This document shows positions 1-7,610 of a stretch of DNA of 13,716 nucleotides, in pieces (position 1 is the stretch's first letter; each line of letters starts with the position of its first letter). A program made the position numbers and the translations under genes. The notes under the pieces were generated by a model. It searched no databases, was not told the origin of the DNA, and was given only the letters and a program-made list of their open reading frames with translations. Source of the stretch: Candidatus Sulfopaludibacter sp. SbA3 (lineage in GTDB: Bacteria; Acidobacteriota; Vicinamibacteria; Vicinamibacterales; UBA2999); NCBI GenBank assembly GCA_945866285.1, contig CAMBHC010000031.1:1-13716 (forward strand), given 5' to 3'.

Positions 1-264
1 CAGAGGCCGCATTGGGTGATTGCCGACAGCGCGACGGAAGTGGAAGCCGCGCGAATGGTCACCTATCGCGCCGCGCAGGCCCTTGACCACGGCGACAGTA
101 TGGCCGCGGTGCTGGTGGCTCGCGCCAAGGCGTTTGCCGCCAACGCGGCGGAACACGCGACGGATGCGGCGATTCGAATGGAAGGACCGGGAGGTTACGT
201 GCGTGGCGGAGTGCTCGAGCGCCTCACGCGAGACGCCCGAACCCTTGCGGTGATCCTGGCATAG
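1..264 (+). CDS. Acyl-CoA dehydrogenase-like protein, C-terminal part (5' end outside window)
   Basis: The open frame enters from the left edge and stops with TAG at 262-264, leaving about 87 residues. They look like the C-terminal helical domain of the acyl-CoA dehydrogenase fold: a helix with ATEVEAARMVTYRAA, a second helix with AKAFAANAAEHATDAAIRM, then a Gly-rich turn (GPGGYV) and LERLTRDAR. The last matches the usual GGxGY...ERxxRDAR segment near the end of these FAD enzymes. The usual EGT motif, whose Glu is the catalytic base in many members, should follow RDAR but is absent; the protein ends in AVILA. Some family members carry the base elsewhere, and others have lost dehydrogenation activity, so the reaction cannot be assigned. 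It is convergent with the complete acyl-CoA dehydrogenase on the minus strand, 39 bp away. The family call is fairly sure; the substrate is unknown. Confidence 0.65.
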   Translation, partial: QRPHWVIADSATEVEAARMVTYRAAQALDHGDSMAAVLVARAKAFAANAAEHATDAAIRMEGPGGYVRGGVLERLTRDARTLAVILA

Positions 265-268
265 GCGC

Positions 269-290
269 AGGCGAGACTAAAGTCCCGCCT
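269..290. terminator. Short hairpin between convergent genes, possible bidirectional terminator
   Basis: The arms aggcgagact (269-278) and agtcccgcct (281-290) are complementary except for one mismatch (274 with 285), giving about nine pairs around a tiny AT loop. The hairpin sits in the 39-bp gap between two convergent stop codons, where a shared terminator is expected. There is no T-tract on either strand, so intrinsic termination is unproven. It could equally be one copy of a dispersed palindromic repeat. Confidence 0.4.
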
Positions 291-303
291 CGACGTTCCG
301 CCT

Positions 304-1467
304 CTATCCGAGAATATTCTTCGCAATCGTCATCAACTGCATGTTGGTGGTGCCTTCGTAGATCTGGCCGATCTTCGCGTCGCGATAGAGCTTCTCCACC
401 GGATACTCCTTCACGAACCCGTTGCCACCGAACAGGTTGATCGCCATCGAGGCGACGCGTTCGGCGACTTCCGACGAATACACCTTGCACATCGCTGCTT
501 CCGTCAGGAAGGGCAGTCCCGCGTCGCGCAGGCGCGCGGAGTTGTAGACCAGGAGACGAGTAGTTTCGACGTCCATCGCCATGCGCGCAATCTGGAACTG
601 CACGCCCTGGAAATCGGCGATCGCCTTGCCGAACTGCTTGCGTTGCTTGAGGTACTTCACGGTGTGGTCCAGCGCGCCCTGCGCCAGGCCGAGCATCTGC
701 GCGCCGATGCCGATGCGTCCCTCGTTCAGTGTCTCGATGGCTACTTTGTAGCCCTTGCCGATCTCGCCGAGGATTTGCGACTTGGGGACAATGCAGTTGT
801 CGAAGAGCAGCTCGCAGGTGCTGCTGGCGCGGATGCCGAGCTTGTCTTCCTTCTTGCCGACGGTGAAGCCCGGCGTGCCGCGATCGACGATGAAGGCGGT
901 GATGCCGCGGTAGCCGGCTTCGGGATTGACCGTGGCGAAGACGATGAACATGTCGGCTTCGTTACCGTTCGTAATCCACAGCTTGCGGCCGGTGATCGAG
1001 AACCCGTCGCCCTGTTCCACCGCGCGGGTCGTCAAGGCGAACGCGTCGCTGCCTGAGCCGGCCTCCGACAGGCAGTAGGCGCCGATGGTGCTGGTGGCGA
1101 GCTTCGTGAGATAGGTCTTCTTGAGCGCGTCGGTGCCCCACCGCATCACGGCGTTGATCACGAGCGTGTTCTGGACATCGACCAGCACGCCGACCGAGGG
1201 GTCGACGCGCGACAGGCTTTCAACGGCGAGCACCGAGTGGAAGAACGTGCCGCCGGCGCCGCCGTAGGTGTCGGGCACCTCGACGCTCAGCAGGCCCATG
1301 GCGAACAGCTTCTCGAGCAGGGCCGGCGACATCTTGGCGTGTTCGTCCATTTCGCGGGCAAGTGGACGCACTTCCTTGTCCGCAAATTCGTACACGCTGT
1401 CGCGGAAGATAGCTTCATCTTCGGCCAGCCTGGTCAGCGCCGGGGCCGTAGCGATTGTCTCGGTCAT
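304..1467 (-). CDS. Acyl-CoA dehydrogenase, short/branched-chain type
   Basis: A complete 387-aa FAD enzyme of the usual family length (about 380), expected to form a cytosolic homotetramer. It oxidises an acyl-CoA to the trans-2-enoyl-CoA and passes electrons to electron-transfer flavoprotein. Visible motifs are the FAD/substrate loop YCLSEAGSGSDA (131-142), GRKLWITNG (160-168), RKQFGKAIADFQ (276-287), and the C-terminal GGNGFVKEYPVEKLYRDAK followed by IYEGT. Glu371 of EGT is at the catalytic-base position of short-chain and short/branched-chain enzymes. The overall look is closest to butyryl-CoA or 2-methylbutyryl-CoA dehydrogenases, but substrate cannot be fixed from sequence alone. The start ATG (complement of 1465-1467) gives a normal N-terminus (TRLAEDEAIFRDSVYEFADKEV). 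The gene is divergent from the VWFA-like gene with only 33 bp between starts. The B12 mutase downstream on the other strand makes a role in branched or short acyl-CoA turnover plausible. Confidence 0.93.
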   Translation of the reverse strand: MTETIATAPALTRLAEDEAIFRDSVYEFADKEVRPLAREMDEHAKMSPALLEKLFAMGLLSVEVPDTYGGAGGTFFHSVLAVESLSRVDPSVGVLVDVQNTLVINAVMRWGTDALKKTYLTKLATSTIGAYCLSEAGSGSDAFALTTRAVEQGDGFSITGRKLWITNGNEADMFIVFATVNPEAGYRGITAFIVDRGTPGFTVGKKEDKLGIRASSTCELLFDNCIVPKSQILGEIGKGYKVAIETLNEGRIGIGAQMLGLAQGALDHTVKYLKQRKQFGKAIADFQGVQFQIARMAMDVETTRLLVYNSARLRDAGLPFLTEAAMCKVYSSEVAERVASMAINLFGGNGFVKEYPVEKLYRDAKIGQIYEGTTNMQLMTIAKNILG

Positions 1468-1500
1468 GGATGTCTCGATGTTATCATCGACGCCACGGGC
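1468..1500. promoter_or_regulatory. Compact divergent promoter region with overlapping -10-like boxes
   Basis: Only 33 bp separate the two divergent start codons. The core gatgttatcatc (1477-1488) is nearly its own reverse complement. It offers a -10-like tatcat (1482-1487) for the plus strand and gataac or atgata on the minus strand over the same bases. Both transcripts would have very short leaders. No clear -35 box is visible on either side; such boxes would lie inside the opposing coding sequences. This is inferred from composition only. Confidence 0.4.
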
Positions 1501-3603
1501 ATGCGCATGACGCCTTCGCGCGCGGTTCTCCTGCTGGTGGCCACCTTGCTCGCCGTCGCGGCGGGCCTGCGGGCGTCAGCCCCAGGCGAGCAGAGCACCA
1601 ACGCCACGCCGCAAGCCCCCTCCGGTCAGCAGAAGCCGGCCACGGGAGAGCCGCCGGCCCAGGTTCCCGAGGGCGGGCGACCAGTCTTCCGCACCGGCAT
1701 CAACTTCATTCGCGTCGACGCCATCGTCAGCGACGGCAAGGGCAACCCCGTCACCGATCTCAAGATCGAGGACTTTGACATCAGCGAGGATGGCAAGCCG
1801 CAGAAGCCGGAGACGCTGCGGCTGATCAAGATCGACGCCACGACGGCGCCCAGCTACACGCAGCGGACCATCCGGACGCGCCTCGATGAAGAGACCGCGG
1901 CCGCCGACGAGACGTCGCGCATCTTCGTGTTCTTCCTGGATGACTACGCCGTCCGCCGCGAGAACAGCATGGCGGTGCGCAAGCCCTTGATCGACTTCAT
2001 CACCAGGGAGCTGGCCCCCAACGACCTGATTTCGGTGATGTATCCCCTCACACCGATCGATGCGGTCACCCTCACGCGCAACCACCAGGGCGTGATCAAC
2101 ACGATCGAGAAGTTCGAGGGCCGCAAGTACAACTACGATCCGATCAACGAACTCGAGCGGCAGTACGTGTACAAGCTGACGCCTGACGCGATCGAGCGGC
2201 TGCGCCGGCAGGTGTCGCTCGGAGCCATCCGAGGCATCGTGACCAAGCTTGGCTCGCTGCGCGAGGGCCGCAAGTCGCTGATCATGGTGAGCGAGGGCTA
2301 CTCGGCCACGCTGCCACCGCAGATGCGGAGCGACCAGCCTGGCGGCTACGGCGACCCCGGCCGCGCGACCCGCGATCCGTTTGCGGGCGATAACAACCTG
2401 ATGGAAGACCGGGTGCAGTTCACGGCCGGTGTCGACCTGCTCTCGGAACTTCAGGATGTGTTCAATGCGGCCAACCGCAACAATACGTCCCTCTACCCGG
2501 TGGACCCGCGGCGGCTGACGTCTGGCGAGTTCGATATTACCGCCAACATTTCAGGCACGACCAGCCAGACGTATCTGGCCACCTCCACGGACAGCTTGCG
2601 GACCCTGGCCGAGAACACCGACGGCCGTGCCATCGTCAATCAGAACGACCTGGGACCAGGACTCAAGCAAATCGTCAGGGACGCGAGCGCGTATTACCTG
2701 ATCGGCTACACGTCCTCACAGGCGCCGATGGATGGCAAGTTCCACGCGATTCGCGTGCGCGTCAAGCGCCCAGGCGTGCAGGTGCGCGCGCGAAAGGGTT
2801 ACTGGGCGTACACCGAGGCTGATGCCAAGCGCGCCGAGGCCGGGCCCAGGCCCGGACCGCCGACCGCCGTGAGCAGGGCATTGGCCACGATCACGCCGCT
2901 GACGAACCGTCGCTATGTGCGCACGTGGATTGGCACCGGGCGCGGCGCCGGGGGCCTCGCCAAGGTGACGTTCCTGTGGGAACCGCTGCCGCCGACGCCT
3001 GGCGTCAGGCGCGATGAGGCGCGACGCGTCACCCTGCTCGCCACGACACCGGCCGGCGACATCGTCTATCGCGGGCGTCTGCCCGCGACGCTGGCACCAA
3101 CGGGGCAGGGAGCGGCGATCAGCTTTGACGCCAAGCCAGGGAAGCTGGACCTGCGCCTCACGATCGAGGGCGATGGCACGGGCACGCTCGACACCGAAGA
3201 CCGCGAGTTGATGGTGCCGGACCTGTCGGTGCCGGAGCTGCTGTTGGGCACACCGAAGCTGTGGTTCGCCAGAAGCGCGCGTGAGTTCGCGGCGCTGGCC
3301 GCCGGCGCCGATGTGCCGCCCACGGCGACGCGCGAGTTCCGCCGCACCGATCGCCTGCTGATTCGCGTTGAGGCCTTTGGCCCGGGTACCGAGCCGCCGA
3401 CCGTGACCGCGCGCCTGCTGAATCAACAGGGCGACAAGATGGGCGACATCACCGTGACGCCGCCGCTGACGCCCGGGGGCGCCTACACCGTGGATCTGCC
3501 GCTGGCGAACTACGCGACCGGGCAGTTCTTGCTGGAGTTGAGCGCAGACGGTGAAGGCCACAAACCCGTCAGCGAGCTTGTGGCCTTCCGAATTGGAACC
3601 TGA
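1501..3603 (+). CDS. Secreted VWFA-related protein of the acidobacterial family
   Basis: A 700-aa exported protein of unknown function that resembles the VWFA-related family named after Acidobacteria (TIGR03436). I start it at ATG 1501 (ATG 1507 is also possible) because this gives a signal peptide: MRMTPSR, a hydrophobic run to about residue 22, and an ASA cleavage site near 25-27. The frame is open further upstream, but that stretch lies over the opposing dehydrogenase and has no protein-like character. A Pro/Gln-rich linker follows, then the family entry strand (RVDAIVSDGKGNPVTDL, about 71-87, then EDFDISEDGK). The VWA core begins at IFVFFLDDYA (141-150). The canonical DxSxS metal site is replaced by DDYAV, so metal-dependent adhesion is doubtful. 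The core ends with YYLIGYTSS and VRVKRPGVQVRARKGYWA (about 399-437). Residues 440-700 form a beta-rich C-terminal part I cannot assign. The family is commonly expanded in these genomes. Confidence 0.88.
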   Translation: MRMTPSRAVLLLVATLLAVAAGLRASAPGEQSTNATPQAPSGQQKPATGEPPAQVPEGGRPVFRTGINFIRVDAIVSDGKGNPVTDLKIEDFDISEDGKPQKPETLRLIKIDATTAPSYTQRTIRTRLDEETAAADETSRIFVFFLDDYAVRRENSMAVRKPLIDFITRELAPNDLISVMYPLTPIDAVTLTRNHQGVINTIEKFEGRKYNYDPINELERQYVYKLTPDAIERLRRQVSLGAIRGIVTKLGSLREGRKSLIMVSEGYSATLPPQMRSDQPGGYGDPGRATRDPFAGDNNLMEDRVQFTAGVDLLSELQDVFNAANRNNTSLYPVDPRRLTSGEFDITANISGTTSQTYLATSTDSLRTLAENTDGRAIVNQNDLGPGLKQIVRDASAYYLIGYTSSQAPMDGKFHAIRVRVKRPGVQVRARKGYWAYTEADAKRAEAGPRPGPPTAVSRALATITPLTNRRYVRTWIGTGRGAGGLAKVTFLWEPLPPTPGVRRDEARRVTLLATTPAGDIVYRGRLPATLAPTGQGAAISFDAKPGKLDLRLTIEGDGTGTLDTEDRELMVPDLSVPELLLGTPKLWFARSAREFAALAAGADVPPTATREFRRTDRLLIRVEAFGPGTEPPTVTARLLNQQGDKMGDITVTPPLTPGGAYTVDLPLANYATGQFLLELSADGEGHKPVSELVAFRIGT

Positions 3604-3621
3604 GAAGTTGAAAGGTGAAGA

Positions 3622-3723
3622 GTGGGTAGTGGGTAGTTTCAGTTGGTAGTGTCAGTTTCCGCCACTCTCAACCGTCACTGAAACTCGGAACTTCAACTAC
3701 CAACTGTCAACGCTGCAACTGTC
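3622..3723. repeat. Cluster of short scrambled direct and inverted repeats
   Basis: Directly after the VWFA-like gene lies a low-complexity patch built from a few short words. There is a 7-nt tandem (gtgggta at 3622-3628 and 3629-3635). There are 9-bp inverted arms (agtttcagt 3635-3643, actgaaact 3677-3685) and 11-bp inverted arms (cagttggtagt 3640-3650, actaccaactg 3696-3706). There is also an 8-bp direct repeat (caactgtc 3701-3708, 3716-3723). The two inverted pairs overlap on the left and exclude each other, so alternative hairpins are possible. There is no T-tract. It may act as a terminator region or be a non-coding intergenic repeat. Confidence 0.5.
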
Positions 3724-3869
3724 TTATACGCGTACATCCCACGCAAACGGGTAACGGTGGCGACGCGGCCAATCGCCACGATGTAAGCGGCGGCCCGCAT
3801 GTTGACCGCGTCGCGTTGAGCCTGTGGAAATGTCAAGTCGATATCCGTATCATGAGTTTTTGATATCAT
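3713..3869 (-). pseudogene. Remnant of a glutamate dehydrogenase C-terminus
   Basis: On the minus strand the open frame from 3869 reads DIDLTFPQAQRDAVNMRAAA followed by YIVAIGRVATVTRLRGMYA. The second part is very like the last 25-30 residues of bacterial glutamate dehydrogenases (family pattern RTAAYxxAIxRVAxxxxxRGxY). No other part of that enzyme is in the window. Upstream in frame there is a TGA after about nine more codons, and then comes the promoter and start of the mutase gene on the other strand. The frame runs out into the repeat patch and stops at 3693-3695. I infer that most of a gdh gene was deleted or rearranged, leaving its 3' end. A short expressed ORF is possible but less likely. 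No gene symbol is given because only the tail is present. Confidence 0.6.
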
Positions 3870-3920
3870 CGAGGGACACTGAATTACACGAGCTCAGGGA
3901 CCGAAACCACCGGGCAGTCT

Positions 3921-3926
3921 TATAAT
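3921..3926 (+). promoter_or_regulatory. TATAAT -10 box just before the mutase start
   Basis: A perfect TATAAT ends 10 nt before the ATG at 3937. A start site 6-8 nt downstream of the box would leave a leader of only a few bases or none. The AGGGG at 3928-3932 could serve as a Shine-Dalgarno site only if transcription starts further upstream, for example from ttgata at 3860-3865. No good -35 box is seen 16-18 nt before TATAAT. Confidence 0.5.
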
Positions 3927-3936
3927 TAGGGGCGAT

Positions 3937-5597
<1,661 letters not shown>

Positions 5598-5601
<4 letters not shown>

Positions 5602-5999
5602 GTCAAAAGATTCGGGTCGTGATTGCGAAGCCGGGACTGGATGGCCACGATCGTGGCGCCAAGGTGATTGCGCGTGCGTTGCGGGACGCCGGCATGGAAG
5701 TGATCTACATGGGCCTGCGCCAGACGCCGGAGATGATTGTGGCGGCCGCCCTGCAGGAAGATGCCGACGTGATTGGCCTGTCGATCCTGTCGGGTGCCCA
5801 CATGCACATCTGCCCGCGCATCATGGCATTGCTGAAGGAGAAGGGCCTGGACGATGTGCAGGTGGTGATTGGCGGGATTATTCCCGGCGTCGACATCGCC
5901 AAGCTGAACGCCATGGGCATTCATGGCATCTTCCTCCCTGGCACGCCGATGCAGCACATCATCGACTACATTGCGGCCCACGCCCGGGCCAGGGTTTGA
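5598..5999 (+). CDS. icmB: Coenzyme B12-binding small subunit of the acyl-CoA mutase
   Basis: A 133-aa Rossmann-like cobalamin-binding domain, the partner of the large subunit just upstream. The B12 signature is complete: DGHDRG at 15-20, where His17 is the lower axial cobalt ligand (DxHxxG), then SILSGAH at 62-68 (SxL) and IGGIIPG at 91-97 (the GG loop). Its length matches stand-alone small subunits of isobutyryl-CoA and split methylmalonyl-CoA mutases (about 130-140). The ATG at 5598 overlaps the large-subunit stop as ATGA, which points to translational coupling and equal production of the two chains. The frame is open upstream inside the large subunit, but the domain begins exactly at this ATG (MSQKIRVVIAKPGLDGHD). 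The GTPase chaperone (MeaB type) that usually protects such mutases is not in the window. Confidence 0.93.
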
Positions 6000-6031
6000 G
6001 GTATTGATGGGCCACCGTTCATCCGATACGG

Positions 6032-6037
6032 GACAAT
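6032..6037 (+). promoter_or_regulatory. -10-like gacaat before the receiver-domain gene
   Basis: The hexamer gacaat ends 10 nt before ATG 6048, the same spacing as the TATAAT before the mutase. It is a weaker match, and no -35 box is well placed (ttgatg at 6004-6009 is 22 nt away). There is no Shine-Dalgarno site before this ATG, which supports a very short leader. Low confidence on its own; it gains weight from the repeated spacing. Confidence 0.35.
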
Positions 6038-6047
6038 AGCCGGCGTC

Positions 6048-7565
6048 ATGCGCACCCTGCTGCTCGCCGACGACAGCGTCACGACCCAACGCGTGATCGC
6101 ATTGACGTTCGCCGATGAGTCGTTCCGGGTCGTGACCGTGTCGGATGGCCAGCAGGCCCTGGAGGCGATGGCCGCGGCACGGCCCGAGATCGTCCTGGCC
6201 GGCACGGTGCTGCCGCGGATCAGCGGCTACGACCTGGCGCAGCAGATGCAGGGCATCCCGGCGCTGCGCGACGTGCCGGTGTTGCTGTTGTCTGGGGCGT
6301 TTGAATCCGTGGATGCGGCGCGGCTCAAGGCGAGCGGCGCGCGTGGGGTTATTGAGAAACCGTTAGAGCCGACTGCCGTGATTACTCGAGTGCGAGAACT
6401 CCTCGGCTTCAAGGACACCCAGCCGGCCGCGCCGGCGGGGCGCCTGGTGACGTCTGCCACCGGCCCGGCCGACCGGAAGGCGCCCGCCCGTCCGTCGACG
6501 ACGACGACTGCGGCGCGCTCGCCCGTGGTGTCGACGTGGGATGAACTCCGCAAGGAGACGGGCCTCGAGCCAGATGCGCGCTCGGTCGAGGGCGCATCCG
6601 GCACCGGCCGCGAGGACTACCTCGATACCCTCGATGCTGCCTTCGACTCGCTCGATCAGCACCTCGCCGGTCGCCATCACGACACGCCCGTGCCGCATCG
6701 CAACCCGTCGCCGCCACTCGGCCAGGCCTCGGGCGCGGCCGACCCGCGGTCGCCCGGTCGCCGTCCGTCGATGACGAGCGAAGGCGGCGGCGCGAACTCG
6801 GTGTTTGAGGTCGATCACGACTGGTTCACGGATGAGCACAAGGCGCGTGATGCTGCCTCCCGGGACGAGATGGTCGCGGATGCCCACGCCGCCCTGGCAC
6901 CGCGGCCGCCGGCAGCTCATGGCTCCTCGATCGTTGAAGTGGATGACGAGTGGTTCGCTGACAGCGAGGACGCGCGCAAGGAGCGCGCGATGCAGCAGCG
7001 GGAGTTGGCCGCCGAGATGGGTATCCATGAGGTCGAGTTGCCGGTCGTCGCGCCGGAGCTCAACGTGCCGGCGTCGGTCGAGGGCCTCGACTTCGACTTC
7101 GGCCTGGACGACCTGGCGCCGAAGCCGGCATTCGACGCGCCCGACCTTGCGCTTCCGATCGCGACGCCAGCTCCAATTCCGGTAGCGTCGGCACCTGTAC
7201 CCGTGGCACGCGTGTCACCCATGGCCCCGGTGGCCCCGAGCTCGGTGGCTGACGATTTTGCAGCGTTGCTGGCGTTCGAGACCGGCGATGCCCCTGAGCC
7301 GCCCCCGACGGTTGCCGCCACGGCGACCGCCGCGCCGATCGTGGTCCAGGCGGTGGCGCCCGAGATCACGGAAGTGATGCTCGACCAAATCGCGCAACGC
7401 GTCGCCGATCGGCTCAATTCCAGCAACTTTGGCGCTGACCTGCGCGCCGCGATGGCCACCGTGATTCGCGAGACCGTGCGATCCGTCGTCTCCGACACCT
7501 CCGAGCGCCTGGTCCGCGAAGAGATCGGCCGAGTCAAGGCCAAGGCTGAACGCGACACGCAATAA
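6048..7565 (+). CDS. Receiver-domain protein lacking the phospho-acceptor Asp, with long disordered linker
   Basis: A 505-aa protein. Residues 1-120 are a CheY-like receiver: LLLADDS with the acidic pair Asp8-Asp9, the Ser82 switch (VLLLSGAF), and Lys104 in IEKP. The phospho-acceptor should be the residue four before Pro56 in the VLAGTVLP segment, and here it is Gly52 (ggc, 6201-6203). The domain is therefore probably a pseudo-receiver that cannot be phosphorylated normally. Residues 121-430 are low-complexity, rich in Ala, Pro, Asp and Ser. They include a duplicated motif, FEVDHDWFTD (253-262) and VEVDDEWFAD (296-305), each about 43 residues apart and followed by a charged helix. Residues 438-503 form a predicted amphipathic helical tail (ITEVMLDQIAQRVADRL, then SERLVREEIGRVKAK). 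Similar receiver-plus-tail proteins occur in Myxococcota and Acidobacteriota, but I know no assigned role. There is no DNA-binding domain, so a protein-protein scaffold role is likelier than transcription control. Confidence 0.85.
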   Translation: MRTLLLADDSVTTQRVIALTFADESFRVVTVSDGQQALEAMAAARPEIVLAGTVLPRISGYDLAQQMQGIPALRDVPVLLLSGAFESVDAARLKASGARGVIEKPLEPTAVITRVRELLGFKDTQPAAPAGRLVTSATGPADRKAPARPSTTTTAARSPVVSTWDELRKETGLEPDARSVEGASGTGREDYLDTLDAAFDSLDQHLAGRHHDTPVPHRNPSPPLGQASGAADPRSPGRRPSMTSEGGGANSVFEVDHDWFTDEHKARDAASRDEMVADAHAALAPRPPAAHGSSIVEVDDEWFADSEDARKERAMQQRELAAEMGIHEVELPVVAPELNVPASVEGLDFDFGLDDLAPKPAFDAPDLALPIATPAPIPVASAPVPVARVSPMAPVAPSSVADDFAALLAFETGDAPEPPPTVAATATAAPIVVQAVAPEITEVMLDQIAQRVADRLNSSNFGADLRAAMATVIRETVRSVVSDTSERLVREEIGRVKAKAERDTQ

Positions 7566-7595
7566 GACCTGAGGACGAGGGTCGGCCTTCCGCGA

Positions 7596-7601
7596 GATAA
7601 T
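7596..7601 (+). promoter_or_regulatory. -10-like gataat before valS
   Basis: The hexamer gataat ends 9 nt before ATG 7611, with a run of six G (7602-7607) in between. Either transcription starts at or next to the ATG, or the G-run serves as a poor Shine-Dalgarno on a longer transcript from upstream. The preceding stop is at 7565, so the gap is 45 bp. No recognisable -35 element is present. Confidence 0.4.
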
Positions 7602-7610
7602 GGGGGGACT

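Noticed and set aside
1237..1500. Upstream extension of the VWFA-like gene to ATG 1237
   Set aside because: The extension overlaps the opposing acyl-CoA dehydrogenase, is not protein-like, and would bury the clear signal peptide that starts at 1501.
2716..3561. A 281-residue minus-strand frame inside the VWFA-like gene
   Set aside because: Its composition is that of a high-GC antisense frame (many Arg, Gln, Ala), with no domain and no start signals.
3838..3872. tcgatatc...gatatcatcga with a T5 run, considered as an intrinsic terminator or operator
   Set aside because: The arms are not true complements over more than six bases (gatatc is itself palindromic), and the T-run is in the loop, not after a GC stem.
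3604..3936. Cobalamin riboswitch upstream of the B12 mutase
   Set aside because: I see no B12-box-like sequence, and the TATAAT next to the ATG leaves no room for a leader RNA.
6363..7028. A 221-residue minus-strand frame opposite the receiver-domain gene
   Set aside because: Antisense shadow with Arg-rich composition; the plus strand has a real receiver domain in this place.
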